Part shown: positions 47,310 through 58,235 of the stretch, one piece after another
Position numbering within the stretch: position 1 is the stretch's first letter
Layout of the letters: every line of letters begins with the position of its first letter
NCBI GenBank assembly: GCA_947311845.1
Contig: CAMZMU010000027.1
Coordinates: 24,560,461 to 24,624,460, forward strand
From: Poa pratensis
Lineage: Eukaryota; Streptophyta; Magnoliopsida; Poales; Poaceae
Length of the DNA: 64,000 nucleotides
Direction: 5' to 3'
Notes under the pieces: generated by a model
What the model saw: the letters and a program-made list of their open reading frames with translations, nothing else
What the model was told of the DNA's origin: nothing
Database searches by the model: none
Made by a program: the position numbers and the translations under genes

Positions 47310-48689
47310 ACCGTTCTCTAGGTTTTAGCTTATATAAGTGTGGCGATGTTGATCTAAAGACTAGTTAGAAATATAACTCGGGTATAAAAAAGTATCCACA
47401 TCAAGGTAAAGGCAGGTAAAGGGAAATCAACACTTCATCCGCTGGAGAACTCTCTTTTCTTTGTGACAGCAAATAATCTTGACACACGTTTTCTTTCTCG
47501 CGTCGACGCAGTACACAATGGGAGATTTATAGATTCCATCGTCGAGAATCTTGTGGGTTTATCTTACAGTTAGGGGATCGTACTTTTCCCTCGGCTGTAT
47601 TCCGCGGAGGAAGGGAACAGAGAAAGGAGGCGAAAATGCACTTTTTCACAGTTGTTTCTAGCGGAGTCTACACGCAGGCAGCAGAGATCGACGCAGGACA
47701 CTCCAAAATCCAGCCCCCAAGGAGCCAAAGATGCCGCTGCCTCCCTCGTTTATCCACCGATCGCCGCCAACCCCCGAACCACTCCTCCTTCTCTACCAAC
47801 CTTCGAGCTTCCCTGAAGCGCCCCAGCGCAACCGAAACCATGGAGAGCTCCACCGTCGCCGTGGACTGGAGAGAAAGGGACAGGTGCAGACGACAGAATC
47901 TGCCTATGATTGGGCACGTTGGAGCAGGGGGGGGGGGAGAGTCGCTAAAACTAATCCCCTACCAAATCGACACCATTGACGCGGCTGCTCCTCGTCGGCT
48001 CGCATATCATATCATCGATCTGCGTATTTTATCGCAATTCTAGCTACTCTACTGTAGCACCAACCGATCCAATCGATCGACGCCACTGTTGGTGGTTGCG
48101 CGCGCCGGCGCCCGTGTGCAATCCGGCCTCGATCTCATTCTGTATTCTGCAGGGGAAAACACATATGGCGCCGGAGGACCCGCGGCTCGCCATGTGCTAG
48201 CAATCATGGGGTCGTCGATTTTTGTTTTCCGGCGGCGACCAAATCCAAATGCGTGCAGCGGTAACGTGCGTATCATTGCTCTAGCTCGGTGCATTTCACC
48301 TCGGCTAAGCTACAAATTAAGGGTATGGACCGACCGATCGACCAGCGGCGGGGCATGGATCATCGAACTCCAGCTGGATGGAAGAATTTTCTCAAAGGCA
48401 AGAATTTTAACGTTGATCAACCTGTGCTGATCATTCTTAGAAAAACCAATGACCTCAGCTTGGAAGTCATCATTGAGATGCAGATCATTTAGTAGTAGCA
48501 CTTTTTCAGTTATATGCATGTGGGTTTGGTGAAATCATAATATTAAATATTTTGTTGTAGCTACGTTGGGTTGAACTTTCTTTATGTGAATTGTTTTTCT
48601 ATGAATATAATGGAACAAGGGACTGATTCCCTGGTGGTGATGATCTGTTAATTATTATATTTTGTTTCACAAAATTGGACCACCCGGAA

Positions 48690-49020
48690 ATAATCCCGGA
48701 GCACACGCATATTGCCCAAAATGCAGCTGTTACGGCCGGAGAGAAAGCTCGGACCGTCCGCATCCTAACGACGGCCACCATTTGTAGCCGGCTCCAATGT
48801 ATATGCATTACATACGTCTGATAATCACAGCCGTCTCGGAAGGTTTTGTTATTGGAGACGGTTGTTATTCCTGGCCATCGGAACTGCTGAGGTCATTACA
48901 GCCGGCCTGAGCCAACCGGCTCTAATGAAACGTACATTAGAGACCCGACGTAGAGACGGCCATTAAAATCGTCGAAGGTGACTCTCTAGGGCCGGTTCTA
49001 ATGCGAGGTTGTGTACTAGT
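48690..49020. mobile_element. CACTA transposon terminus (fragment)
   Basis: The plus strand ends ...GAGGTTGTGTACTAGTG at about 49020, the inverse of a CACTAGTAC terminus. Upstream are several short repeated subterminal motifs (GAGACGG, AGCCGGC, CCGGCTCTAAT, CCGGTTCTAAT), typical of CACTA ends. The opposite end was not found. Confidence 0.5.
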
Positions 49021-49341
49021 GCGCCGGATCAGGTGATGCGAATCGTTCCTGCGGATCAAGCCCACATGCCCCTGGTCGGCACTCGGCACGCACACGTATG
49101 AAATGCATGGTTCCTAGACATGTATGTATCTCGATCATTCTTTCGCACAGCTAAGCTAGTACGGAGTACCTAGCAGACACTAATTCAGTGGTACCGCGCT
49201 TTGCGTTATCACTTATCACCTGCTGCCTGAAGACGATCACGTTATAATACGATTTGGCGGAAAGGAAAATCAGTTATTCACTTTTTCAAAAAATGGGGAT
49301 AGCCCAGCCTCTGCATCGAGTGATGCACACAATTTTTTTAT

Positions 49342-50165
49342 TACTTTTTTTTTGAATTTTCCACATATATTAAACCAGCAAAGAGTACACGATTATATCG
49401 ATTACAAAAACAAAACTAAAAGAGACTAGCAAATCTATGAGATCTTCAAGCCTTTTCTTCATCCATGACACAATCTTGTACTTTTCTGAAGGCAGCCGTG
49501 GAACAACGCCGAAACCAACAAACCACAGACCTGTGAATACTATCGAAGGTTCTTCCTTTTTAATTTTGAGCCGCAATGCCAAGCCTTTGTGCACGCACGC
49601 AGCCATTAAATTAATCAAGCAACATCGACAAGAGCACCACCACTGATATTCCAGGGACAAATAACCGAACCACTTTGTCGACGTCGTTGGGAGCCGAGAG
49701 AACGAATCACCAATGCCGAAGACGTAGCAGCCGGGATAGATATTGCGAGGACAAATCTCCTCGCGATAACCATGAGAACAATCCAATATTGATCTGGCGA
49801 AGCAAGATCTGAAGAACCATACCTAGACAGACTTAATCTTCCAAAGCCACCATTGACGTCGGGAAGGGTATCTCGCCGTCGAACGAAGCGTGGAAGATCA
49901 CTTATTACAGACGAGACCATCTCCATTAACGAAGAGATGACGACCAAAACGAAGCTCTAACATTAAGGACCTTCAAAAAGCGCCGTGCGCAGGTCTGAGG
50001 TCCCCACCCCTCCTAGTGCCAGAACGGCATCTAGAGGAGTCGAGGACCCGTCGAATCTTTTGCCGGCGACGACGATGGAACTGCAGATGTCACCGGCGGC
50101 GGCGGCTAGGGTTGAAACCCTAGGCCGCCGCCACGATCGCACGAGATCGCCTCACTCTCCCCTCT
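49342..50165 (-). mobile_element. Poly(A) retroposon-like insertion (LINE-like or processed)
   Basis: A T-run at about 49342-49352 on the plus strand could be a poly(A) tail. The other end is GC-rich with a GGCGGCGGCTAGGGTTGAAA motif, as often seen at 5' ends of plant LINE-type repeats. No ORF with recognisable RT is present. The assignment is tentative. Confidence 0.35.
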
Positions 50166-50378
50166 TTGTATGTACCGGTTCGCTATTCCTTACATGTGTT
50201 TATGCTGATCGTGCGAGGGAGTTAAATTTTTTTTTACTTAGTTCAGTAGTATCACCAGTAAATTAAAAGTTTACAACTCAGCATATAAAAGGTTGAGACA
50301 AAATCAACCATAAAAAATGACAACATAAGCCACTTCTTTAGTCGCCTAATATGTTGCCACGTAGCACGGGAAAAGTTA

Positions 50379-50539
50379 ATCCCTTCGTTCACTTTTATAA
50401 GACACACTATCTATACCCACGTACATACCAAAATGAGTGAATCTAAACTTATTTTATACATACATTCACTCATTTTAGTACGTATGTGGTCAAATGAAAA
50501 GAATAGCTAATGTGGCTTATAAAAAGTGAACTGAGGGAG
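50379..50539. mobile_element. Diverged Stowaway MITE
   Basis: The palindromic element begins near CCCTTCGTTCACTTTTATAA and ends TTATAAAAAGTGAACTGAGG plus GAG, followed by TA. The arms (ATTCACTCATTTTAGTACGT and its inverse) pair across most of the length with mismatches. It lies about 500 bp upstream of the Ubl gene. Confidence 0.7.
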
Positions 50540-50898
50540 TACCGATGATGATACGGCGGCACATCAGGTTAGCTAGATTCGGACGAACCAACCGGCCGGT
50601 GAGACGATTCCTTCCGTCAGCCCCGGCATTCGTGCGGGCCGGCGGAGGCAGATACCACCACCCCATGTGCTAGCTGCCGTCTCCAACTGCCGCGCTAGTT
50701 GCGCGATCCAATCCCACCACCTCCGGTCTCGGCAGCTTACAGACAGGTGTCGTCGCCGTCGCGGCGCTTCCCATATCTTAATTTTCTTCTCTTTCGCGCG
50801 CAACCGCACGGTGGACGTGGCCGGTGTCCCTGTCGCGACTTAACCTCCTCCCTTTGTTTCCCCTCTCGCTTGTCCTCATCCTCGCCACCTTCTCCCCC

Positions 50899-50906
50899 TT
50901 TAAAAT
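50899..50906 (+). promoter_or_regulatory. Putative TATA box of the Ubl gene
   Basis: TTTAAAAT lies 131 bp upstream of the start codon. It is followed by an AGAGC-type pentanucleotide repeat in the probable 5' UTR (50951-50972). The surroundings are C/T-rich, as usual for grass promoters. Confidence 0.45.
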
Positions 50907-51036
50907 CCCAAGGATCTTCCAAAGCCTCAGGCAGCACAACACGCAGAGGCAGAGCAGAGCAGAGCAGAGCAGCTAATTAAGCAAGCCACCCAGCGATCAT
51001 CATCATCAGACGATCGAAACAGAGAGAGAAACAGCC

Positions 51037-51531
51037 ATGGTGAAGATTCCGAGCCCGAGGAGGCTGTTCAGGAGCCGGTCGAAGAGCACGGCGGGAAGCA
51101 CCGGCAGCATCGACATGTGCGCGATGGTGGCGGAGCACGAGAAGATCGAGTGGGAGGTGCGCCCGGGCGGGATGCTAGTGCAGAAGCGCCGCTCGCCTGA
51201 CGACGACGGCCTCGACGCCGCGGAGGCCGTCCTGGTGAGGGCCTCCACGGCCGGCGGCGGGTGGCACCACGACGTGTCCATCGACCCCACCGCCACCTTC
51301 GGCGACCTCAAGGTGATGCTCTCGCTGGCCACGGGGCTGTGGCCCAGGGAGCAGCGGCTGCTGTACCGGGGCAGGGAGAGGGACGACGGCGACCACCTGC
51401 ACATGGCGGGCGTCCAGGACGGCGACAAGGTGCTCCTCCTCGAGGACCCCGCCGTCACCGAGAGGAAGCTCCGGTCAACCACGCTCGCGCAGCTCATGGG
51501 CGTGCCCTGCCATTCCTTCATCCAAGTCTAG
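51037..51531 (+). CDS. Small ubiquitin-like-domain protein, BAG-related, no BAG domain
   Basis: This intact single-exon gene encodes 164 residues and is very GC-rich. After a basic N-terminus (MVKIPSPRRLFRSRSKS), the segment IEWEVRPGGMLVQKR matches the conserved start of plant BAG family proteins (BAG1-4). A ubiquitin-like fold follows (about residues 68-140): VSIDPTATFGDLKVMLSLAT, then EQRLLYRGRERDDGD and VQDGDKVLLLEDPA. The protein ends about 24 residues later, so the Hsp70-binding BAG domain is missing. Small Ubl-only relatives of BAG proteins are known in plants (for example Arabidopsis At5g14360, about 160 residues), so this is probably a complete member of that group. The start ATG follows AAACAGCC and is the first in frame. 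Its precise role is unknown. Confidence 0.85.
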   Translation: MVKIPSPRRLFRSRSKSTAGSTGSIDMCAMVAEHEKIEWEVRPGGMLVQKRRSPDDDGLDAAEAVLVRASTAGGGWHHDVSIDPTATFGDLKVMLSLATGLWPREQRLLYRGRERDDGDHLHMAGVQDGDKVLLLEDPAVTERKLRSTTLAQLMGVPCHSFIQV

Positions 51532-52071
51532 CTAGCTAGCTAGAACGTCTTCGCCGTGCCCTCGGCCTGATCGATTCCTGGACGGCTGTTCTCGTGGTTT
51601 GTCTGTCTGGGCGAAGATCGGTTTCAGGTTTTCAGCTGTGTTGAACCTGCACTTTCAGAGTTTTTTGGATTAGGCTGGTTGGATCATCGATACACGCGAA
51701 TCGTTAGGATACGATACTCCAATACAAGTTGTAAATTAGTTCTTGTAAGCAGATAATGTCAGTGCCTATACTGTGTATAAATGTAGATGAGCCTGTTCAT
51801 TCCTAATTTTCATTTTGCCTTCATGTAAACTCTTCTGATGTACTGCTGCACTGGTAGTTACCAGTACAGTTGGTAACAGTGCTACCTGCTGCAAGAAAAA
51901 TTCCATCAGCCTGTACTGACGTACATCTGCTCTTTGAAATCGAAATTGACCTATACTTGTACTAACAGTGCAGCAGGTTTACGGTTACTGAACCTGTAAC
52001 CGCCAGCTCGTGCTGAACTGCCTAACTTGGACAAAAGCTAGCTCGCTTTAACAAGTAGCTCACCGGAAGTA
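51532..52071. other. 3' flank of the Ubl gene up to the Mutator-like element
   Basis: The first 300 bp should be the 3' UTR and begin with a GCTAGCTAGCTAGCTAG repeat. A second stretch (51850-52010) has short inverted motifs around CTGCTGCACTGG and GTACTGAC. No gene is seen. Confidence 0.4.
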
Positions 52072-52157
52072 GCTATTTTTTTTTAATAATACGCGAAAAT
52101 TATTTAATTCCGGAAATAATACGCATAATTTTTTTTTTCAAAAATATTAGCCAGTCG
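52072..52157 (+). repeat. Left TIR of the MULE
   Basis: Starts GCTATTTTTTTTTAATAATA and continues through TTATTTAATTCCGGAAATAA to AAAATATTAGCCAGTCG. It pairs imperfectly with the inverse of 57411-57497. Confidence 0.85.
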
Positions 52158-53104
52158 TTCTTGTGGAAGACGACAGGATGTTGTCGTTCTCGCCTATGAC
52201 GACTAGCCCCACTCGTCCACATGGAAGACGATAAGTAGATGGGCCACGTCGCCACTGATCCAGTCGTCCTGGCGTCCGCTGTCGTTTTCGCCAACGCCGA
52301 CAAGGCGGGCCCTGTCGGCTTCGCCAAGGACGACAAGCGTCTGCATGGCATCGACCGCCCGGGCGCCCTCCTCCACTCTTTCCTTCCTTCTCCTTCCCTG
52401 CGTGTTCTTTGTTTTCTCTCTCCACCCCCCACACAAACGAATTAAATCAGCAATTCAGACCAATAATCTTCACGTTTGCCACCATAAATCGGTGCTAGAA
52501 GGTTGAGAGAGGCTAGGGGAACCCCGATCTCCTGAAGGGATAGCTCGTGGTGGTGGTGGTGAAGGTTGGCGGGTGGGGGTGATGGTGGTGGTGGTGCTGG
52601 AGAGCTGCATGGTGGCAGTGGTGCAGGAGGGCTGTATTGTGGTGGTGCTACTCGTGTTGGTGCGCCGTTGATTCAAGACCGCCGGACGCCGTCGCCTCTC
52701 ACGCTTGTAGGGTATGATTCGACGGCCATATGCTTTATCAAAATTGTAGTGCTATATTTGTTACATGTATGAACATGTGTTGTTAAAAAATAGTTTGTGA
52801 CGGTAGTAAATATTGTAGCTATATTTGTAGGTTAATTCGAAAAAGTGTAGCTATATTTTTTAGGACTTGTCACGTATATGTTGCTAAATTGGTTATGGCG
52901 GTAGTAAATATTATAGCTATCTATGTAGATTAATTATAATATATGTAGTAATAATTTTTAAAAACATGGTGTAGGTAGCTATATATTTGAAGTCGCTACT
53001 ATGGTATATTTAGCTATATGTATAGATTAATTCTAATATATAGGTGGTGATGTTTTATGCGGAATAATATTAACGATGGTCAATATTTATTTATGTCAGC
53101 GGAG

Positions 53105-55850
53105 ATGTCTGATTTAGTGAAGATCAGGTTTTTCTATGGTCCTGGTAGAGTCCAAATGTGTGATACGGGAGCTGATCTGAATGAGTTTGATTCTATAGTT
53201 GTCGACCTGCCAGCTCTTGAAACATGGTCTCTCAGTCAGGTTAAAGATTGGTTGACGGGAAGTTTAGGGCATGATAATCAGACACAGACCGTCAGTGTTC
53301 ATGCTTGGTGGAGTCATTCAAGGACAAATATTTACTTCGTTATGAGACCACTAGAGTGTGATTCTGATTGGATGCGATGGTTAAAAGGCTGCGCAAAAAG
53401 GAATTGCTCTCCTTGTGCCCTAGTTTTTCCCGCCTTGAACGAGGTCACTGCCCCTAAGGACGAGTTTAGTGCCCATGAAGTTGAGGGTGCTTATGATCCT
53501 GGCCAGGGAAGTGAAGACATGAACATATCTATGCCAAATTATGGGTCTGATTTTGGTGGTGGTGGTTACGAGTCGGGGCAGAGCAGTCAAGTACAAGGAG
53601 GGGACACTGAGGTATATGACTGTGCGAAGGCGGATGGCGACGAGGTAGACGGGCACATGCAGAATGAGATGGAAGATGAAGATACAGATGGCTATAGTGC
53701 TCAAGGCGATGATTCCGATGAGTCAGACGGGGAAGAGAACGCAGATGAGGTACCTAATCCTGAAGCATGGAATCAGGAACCGATACAACTCAATCGCAGC
53801 TTGGAGGCATACATCATGTGGCTTCTTGGTAAGGTGATGTTCACCGAGAACCATGTTGACACTATTACTGCGCGCTACCTCCCTTTCGCACGGGAGATCG
53901 CTGATGCTACTGAGCCGGCGCACATCAGACAGAGGAGTTGGGGTTCGGCTGTCTTAGCGGCTACGTACCAAGCTATGTGCAACGCTTGCATGCTGCATTC
54001 AGCTAAGTCAGCCATTCTCGGATGCCCTCTATTTCTGCAACTCTGGTCGTGGGAGAGGTTCTCTATAGGACGGCCAGCCATATCTGACGAGCCTTTCCCA
54101 TTGTGGGAGATCTTTGATGGTGACAACATCGACAAGCCTACTATTGCGACCGTCTATACACGCAACAAGGTATGTATCTTGTTATAATTTAATACATCGC
54201 CAAACTTACTATTGCGACCGTGTATGAAAATAACTTGTGTTGTACGCAGAGACGCTTTGCTACTGAGCAGACGAAGCAGTGCTACATTGCTTTTAACGAG
54301 CAATTTGATATGTACACTTCGGTGATCTGGGAGCCGTACACGGACGAGCTCATTCAGCGAAGATACCCCAGAGGTATTTCTGATCTATGCACACGTGACC
54401 GAGAGTATTAGATGACAAAATCGAAGATCATCTTCGATGTCTTCATGGAGGAGATGTCTCAACAGAGGGTTATGAGGCAATTTGATCTTCGACAGTTGGT
54501 AGATCCTCCGCCAGTAGAGCGTCCCCTGCCAGATGTGTACCACAGGTATGTCTAAAGTAGTTTTTTTTATCTAAATTGTTCGTACTTAATCAATATTTAC
54601 TGATAGAATACTCACCCAAATTTTAGGAACACAAGGAAGGGGATTAGTCGGACCGCGGCAGGGTGGCTGCAGAGGCTACAACCTTACGTTTCAGACTGGG
54701 ACACTGCGACGACACGGCTCTGGGTCGAGACTGTTGGGTTTGATATCACTCTATACAATGCCTACTTGCAGAGGTACATGTCCGGAACACGGCTAATTAT
54801 CGTTCGACACTCTCACCGGAGGTTATACCTGCCCCTACTACGTGGGATACATACCCGATATATGACACTTCTGCGTCCAGACAGTATGCGGTAATATTTT
54901 ATTTCCTTTCACTAATTCATCTAACTGGTACATGCTTTCACATATATATATATTTTATACTTTTTATTTCTATTGTCAGGCTAATTTGACACAGGAGATT
55001 CAGAATGATTTCGCTGAGTATGGACGTTCTCTTTCGCTGGCCCTCTTTTGGTACCACGGGAGCAGCCGATATCCTGGCTCAGGAGGCTGGAGGGGAAGCT
55101 ACGGGACATCTACGCGACACTCACGTGCACCCGCATAGAGGACGTTGTTTGCCACCCGGTGGGACATAGACCCCCCACGCCCCCCGACACGACGCCAGCA
55201 GCAGCGGCAGCAGCAGCAGATGCATCAGGAGCAGCATCAGCACGAGGAGGAGCAGCAGCACGACGACCAGCATCTCCTACACCAGCAGCACGAGGAGCAG
55301 CCGCATCACCGACATGAGCCGCGTCCACGTCTAGTACCACAGCCCAGGCCACCTCCTCCTGACCAGGCAGGAGGTTCGGCGTGGCAGGGTCCCACTTCCA
55401 GTTACGGGTATTGGCCACAGTCTCCTCCTCAGTACCGAGGTCCCGCCCGGAATTCCCGGATTACGGTACGTATATTGTTTTCATATTTCAATTGGGACTG
55501 CGTATTTCTTATATACTAATGATTCCATCTGTAGGAGCCTATGGCTATCACACGGCTACGTCCGGACACCAGGCATCACGATCTGGATCAGGGTGGGGGA
55601 GTGACCAGGAGGCTCGGGCCCACGCGGGGGACGAAATGTCCAACTGGTTGGGCATTTTCGACACTCCAGATTTCCCCACGCAGCCGCGACAGGGTCCCAT
55701 TCACCAGACTCCTCCACCATACCCCACACAGGATACACAGATGACGGGGACTTGACAGTGCCTCGTCAAACCCGGGCACCTCACAGGTACCAGTGGACGA
55801 CGCCCGACCAGCCCCCTCCTCGTGATGCTCGGCGACGCAGGGGTCAGTGA
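53105..55850 (+). pseudogene. MULE-borne gene: Mutator N-terminal-like region fused to a plant mobile domain (PMD)
   Basis: The first exon (open from 53057; conserved-looking start MSDLVKIRFFYGPGRVQM at 53105, end 54169) encodes a MuDR-N-terminal-like region (VHAWWSHSRTNIYFVMRPLE), an acidic linker rich in Asp/Glu/Ser, and the start of a PMD (LEAYIMWLLGKVMFTENH, QRSWGSAVLAATYQAMCNAC, CPLFLQLWSWERFSIGRP). The domain continues in exons 54250-54545 and 54627 to about 54895 (FMEEMSQQRVMRQFDLRQLV). After introns come a Gln/His/Pro-rich tail (54980-55465) and a last exon (55535-55850). Decay: a TAG at 54409-54411 where the frame otherwise continues, and frameshifts near 54790 and 55050. PMD proteins are known both in plant transposons and as host proteins (MAIL1/MAIN). 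Confidence 0.8.
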
Positions 55851-55879
55851 TATCTTCGGGACATATTCGTACTTAGGAT

Positions 55880-55995
55880 GTATGAGACATATCCGTATTT
55901 CTATTTGTATGTGAGACATATTCATATTTATGTTCGTATGAGACATATTATTATCTATGTACGAGACATATTATTATCTATGTACGAAACATTCC
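55880..55995. repeat. Short tandem repeat, ~22-30 bp, GAGACATATTATTATCTATG type
   Basis: Five diverged units with the core TATGAGACATAT or TACGAGACATATTATTATC lie between the two convergent MULE genes. Confidence 0.6.
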
Positions 55996-56132
55996 ACATT
56001 GCATCGATAAATTAATTTAACATACAACACTACAGGTCCACGTTACAACTTCACTAGTTCTAAACACTGCATAGAACAACTACTGGTAAATAATACATGG
56101 AACTCAACGATAACTAATTCTAATCAACGACT

Positions 56133-56883
56133 TCACTTCCCTCTGCCACGTGTTCGTGATGGAGGCATGAAGTCGTCATCACTATTTTCCTCGGCGACAT
56201 CCTTCGATGCACCAACACTCTTCAACTTACGTCTAAGTTGCCTCGTTTAGGAGGCATGAAATCATCATCACTATCATCTTGAACGGCTTTCTTGGATGAT
56301 CCACCACTCTTCGCCTTTGATATAGCCTCTTCACTGCATCAGTGTGAGAGTATTCTGTGGACGCCCATCAGGACAAGCGCCAAAAAGAATTTCCATCCAA
56401 CCAAAATGAGGGATCTCTTTGTTGAGAAACTCTGCGTCGGCGGGCCAGTGCTGGAAATTAACAATATCAGACGAAAATAAGTTAGTACGATAACACTAGA
56501 TTCTAACGTAATATAACTTCGGTACTCAGTTACCTCAACGTGAAATGCATAGGCCTTCGGCGAAAAATGGATTATCTTTGACTTAGGTGTCATAGGCATG
56601 TCCCGAAGACCCGCCTCGATATCTTTTAGCTCATGCACTCTCTGCCACTTCCACCGCCACCCATCAATTTCATCTAAAATTTCTTCAGGGATCATCTGCG
56701 GGATTTTGTATTTTTTGGCTATAATTTCTCCCAGCTCACAATGTTGCCCCTCTCACTAACTAGCTCCCTATAACAGCTCTTGGCCCTACCCTCCCTAATA
56801 CTACCTTCAGTCCATCTTGCGGCTTCATACAGAATACACCACGACCTATATGGGTCCAAACCAGGACCCGAACTACCAGACAT
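56133..56883 (-). pseudogene. Second, convergent MULE gene of unknown function (frameshifted)
   Basis: Starts MSGSSGPGLDPYRSWCILYE at 56883. Near 56735 one base appears to be missing, after which the frame continues with IAKKYKIPQMIPEEILDEID, GWRWKWQRVHELKDIEAG and HFSPKAYAFHVE. A donor (GTAACTG at about 56533) and an acceptor (TTCCAG near 56452) lead to a second exon with HWPADAEFLNKEIPHFGWME. Then, after another shift, a Lys/Ser-rich tail contains the motif SDDDFMPP twice and ends RGRGK at 56133. I know no named domain here. Location inside the TIRs and head-to-head layout with the PMD gene suggest it belongs to the element. Confidence 0.55.
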
Positions 56884-56959
56884 CGTTCCTATCGACTAAG
56901 GAAATAACCGCGCACCACACGCCTCCATCACAAAATCTGCTGGGGTATATATAGGCTCA

Positions 56960-57175
56960 CCCGGGAGAAAAAGAGCGGGAGAAAAATGGCGGGAGAAGAA
57001 GGGGGGAGAAAAAGGCGGGAGGAAAATGGCGGGAACAAATGGCGGGAGAAATAGGGCGGGAGAAGAAGGCCGGGAGAAAAAGGGCGGGAGGAAAATGGCG
57101 GGAGAAATATGGCGGTACACGAATGGCGGGAGAAAAAAGGCGGGAGAAGGAGGGCGGGAGAAATATGGCGGGAAC
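56960..57175. repeat. Minisatellite of GGCGGGAGAAAAA-type units
   Basis: About twelve units of 15-20 bp with the core ATGGCGGGAGAAAAA lie upstream of the second MULE gene, in its promoter position. Spacing varies by a few bases. The unit TTTTCTCCCGCC on the other strand is pyrimidine-rich. Confidence 0.75.
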
Positions 57176-57410
57176 AATTGACCGGAAACAAATTAAATCG
57201 ACGAAAAAAAAAAATCCAGGCACCTGTCGTCTTCGCCAAAGCTGACAGGCCGTCTAGTCGTCTTTGGCGATGACGAGTAGGCCCTTTCGTCTTTGCCAAC
57301 GCCGACTAGTGCATGGATCTGACGCCGAGAGGCCTGTCGTCTTTGCCAACGCCGACAGGCAGCTAGTTGGCATCGCCTAAACGAGTAGGCCCAGTCGGCT
57401 TGCGCGAAGC

Positions 57411-57497
57411 CGAATGGATAATATTTTTGAAAAAATAAAAAACGCGTATTATTTCTAGAACTAAATAAATTTCGTGTATTATTTAAAAAAAATTAGC
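57411..57497 (-). repeat. Right TIR of the MULE
   Basis: Inverse-oriented counterpart of the left TIR, ending AATTAGC directly before the CCGGAAGTA duplication. It differs from the left arm by about a dozen substitutions and small indels. Confidence 0.85.
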
Positions 57498-57506
57498 CCG
57501 GAAGTA

Positions 57507-58226
57507 GTACCGAACGACCACTGACCAAATGGTCGGTGAAATCAAGGCGATCGTCTGTACCACGAAAACGGCCATAATGCTGTTCCTGCCGTTTCTGTTT
57601 GAAGGGATTGCACATAGCGTTCCAGAGGTGTTGGGCAGGTTCAAGATTTCTCGTTGTGTGCCTTCCAGTTGGCAGTTGATGCCTGTGCAAATACTGTCCT
57701 GAATCCTGATGTACACCTCTCGCCATCTCACCTTCACGCATCACGCATGTCTGAGTTGGTAGTAGAGTGCATTTTGAATTTTTGATCGATGATTATAGAT
57801 TCACAGACAGAACGAAGACAAGCAGCAGAAGTTCAGGCACAGTTTGACGCTTGTTCTCGGAGAAAATAAATAAAAGAGTTCAAAGTAACTAAAATACGCT
57901 GACGGCTGATCGAGTGGAAGTCTGGATCACGTATCTCGGATCAGAAACAGTGACACGCAGATGCAAGCGATCTAACTATGATCGATATCCAACGATATAA
58001 ACCAGGCCCGCGAAGAGGGGGGAGTGGCTTGAATAGAATGCGCGATCGACGACGCTATCCAAGGCCCGCGCCGCGGCTTATCCGACATGGCGCTATCTGC
58101 GGCAGCCGGGGCCCGTCTCCGACACGGCGGCAGGTCGGCGCCGCAGCCGCATGTGCCGTGTGCGTATCCTGTCTGCTCTCGTTCCTGCGGTCGGCCGGCG
58201 AAACATCTGAGAGCACCCATTACGTA
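57507..58226. other. Host flank between the MULE and the Helitron
   Basis: A minus-strand open frame (57493-57744) runs from the MULE junction. It might be a gene fragment but matches nothing I recognise. From 58010 to 58210 the sequence is GC-rich. No gene can be supported. Confidence 0.4.
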
Positions 58227-58235
58227 TCTCTACTA

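Larger units (their letters stand above)
46452..51036. other. Intergenic region with small transposon relics
   Basis: The region contains a SINE-like piece, a foldback element, a CACTA terminus, a poly(A) retroposon and a Stowaway MITE (listed separately). The 47320-48680 part has short open frames with GC-rich codons near 47640-48010 and an 11-G run near 47928. I recognise no protein family there and see no splice pattern, so no gene is called. From 50566 to 51036 it is the Ubl gene's upstream region. Confidence 0.5.
52072..57497. mobile_element. Mutator-like element (MULE) with plant-mobile-domain gene
   Basis: The 5426-bp element is flanked by perfect 9-bp duplications CCGGAAGTA (52063-52071, 57498-57506), the Mutator signature. 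Terminal inverted repeats of about 86 bp (52072-52157 and 57411-57497) share GCTA..TTTTTT..AATAATAC and TCAAAAATATTA blocks with mismatches. Subterminal zones carry repeated GTCGTCTTTGCCAACGCCGA motifs. Two decayed genes point toward each other. No MuDR/MURA transposase catalytic region was found, so movement would depend on transposase from elsewhere. Confidence 0.88.

Noticed and set aside
47636..48043. Plus-strand 135-codon frame as a gene
   Set aside because: No recognisable domain, several overlapping frames in the same stretch, no clear splice sites or promoter.
54220..54411. Separate small gene at 54220-54411
   Set aside because: It is an exon of the PMD gene; the stop at 54409 is a nonsense mutation, and the domain continues immediately after it in frame.
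56960..57175. E2F binding-site array
   Set aside because: Most units read GGCGGGAGA rather than the consensus GGCGGGAAA, so I do not annotate E2F sites; only the repeat is reported.
52072..57497. CACTA element as an explanation for the region of repeated GTCGTCTTTGCC motifs
   Set aside because: Termini are GCTA... rather than CACTA and the duplication is 9 bp, not 3 bp.
57483..57744. Minus-strand frames next to the MULE (REVYIRIQDSICTGI) as a host gene fragment, briefly considered as coproporphyrinogen oxidase-like
   Set aside because: The resemblance is limited to a few residues, and neighbouring motifs of that enzyme are absent. No splice structure is visible.
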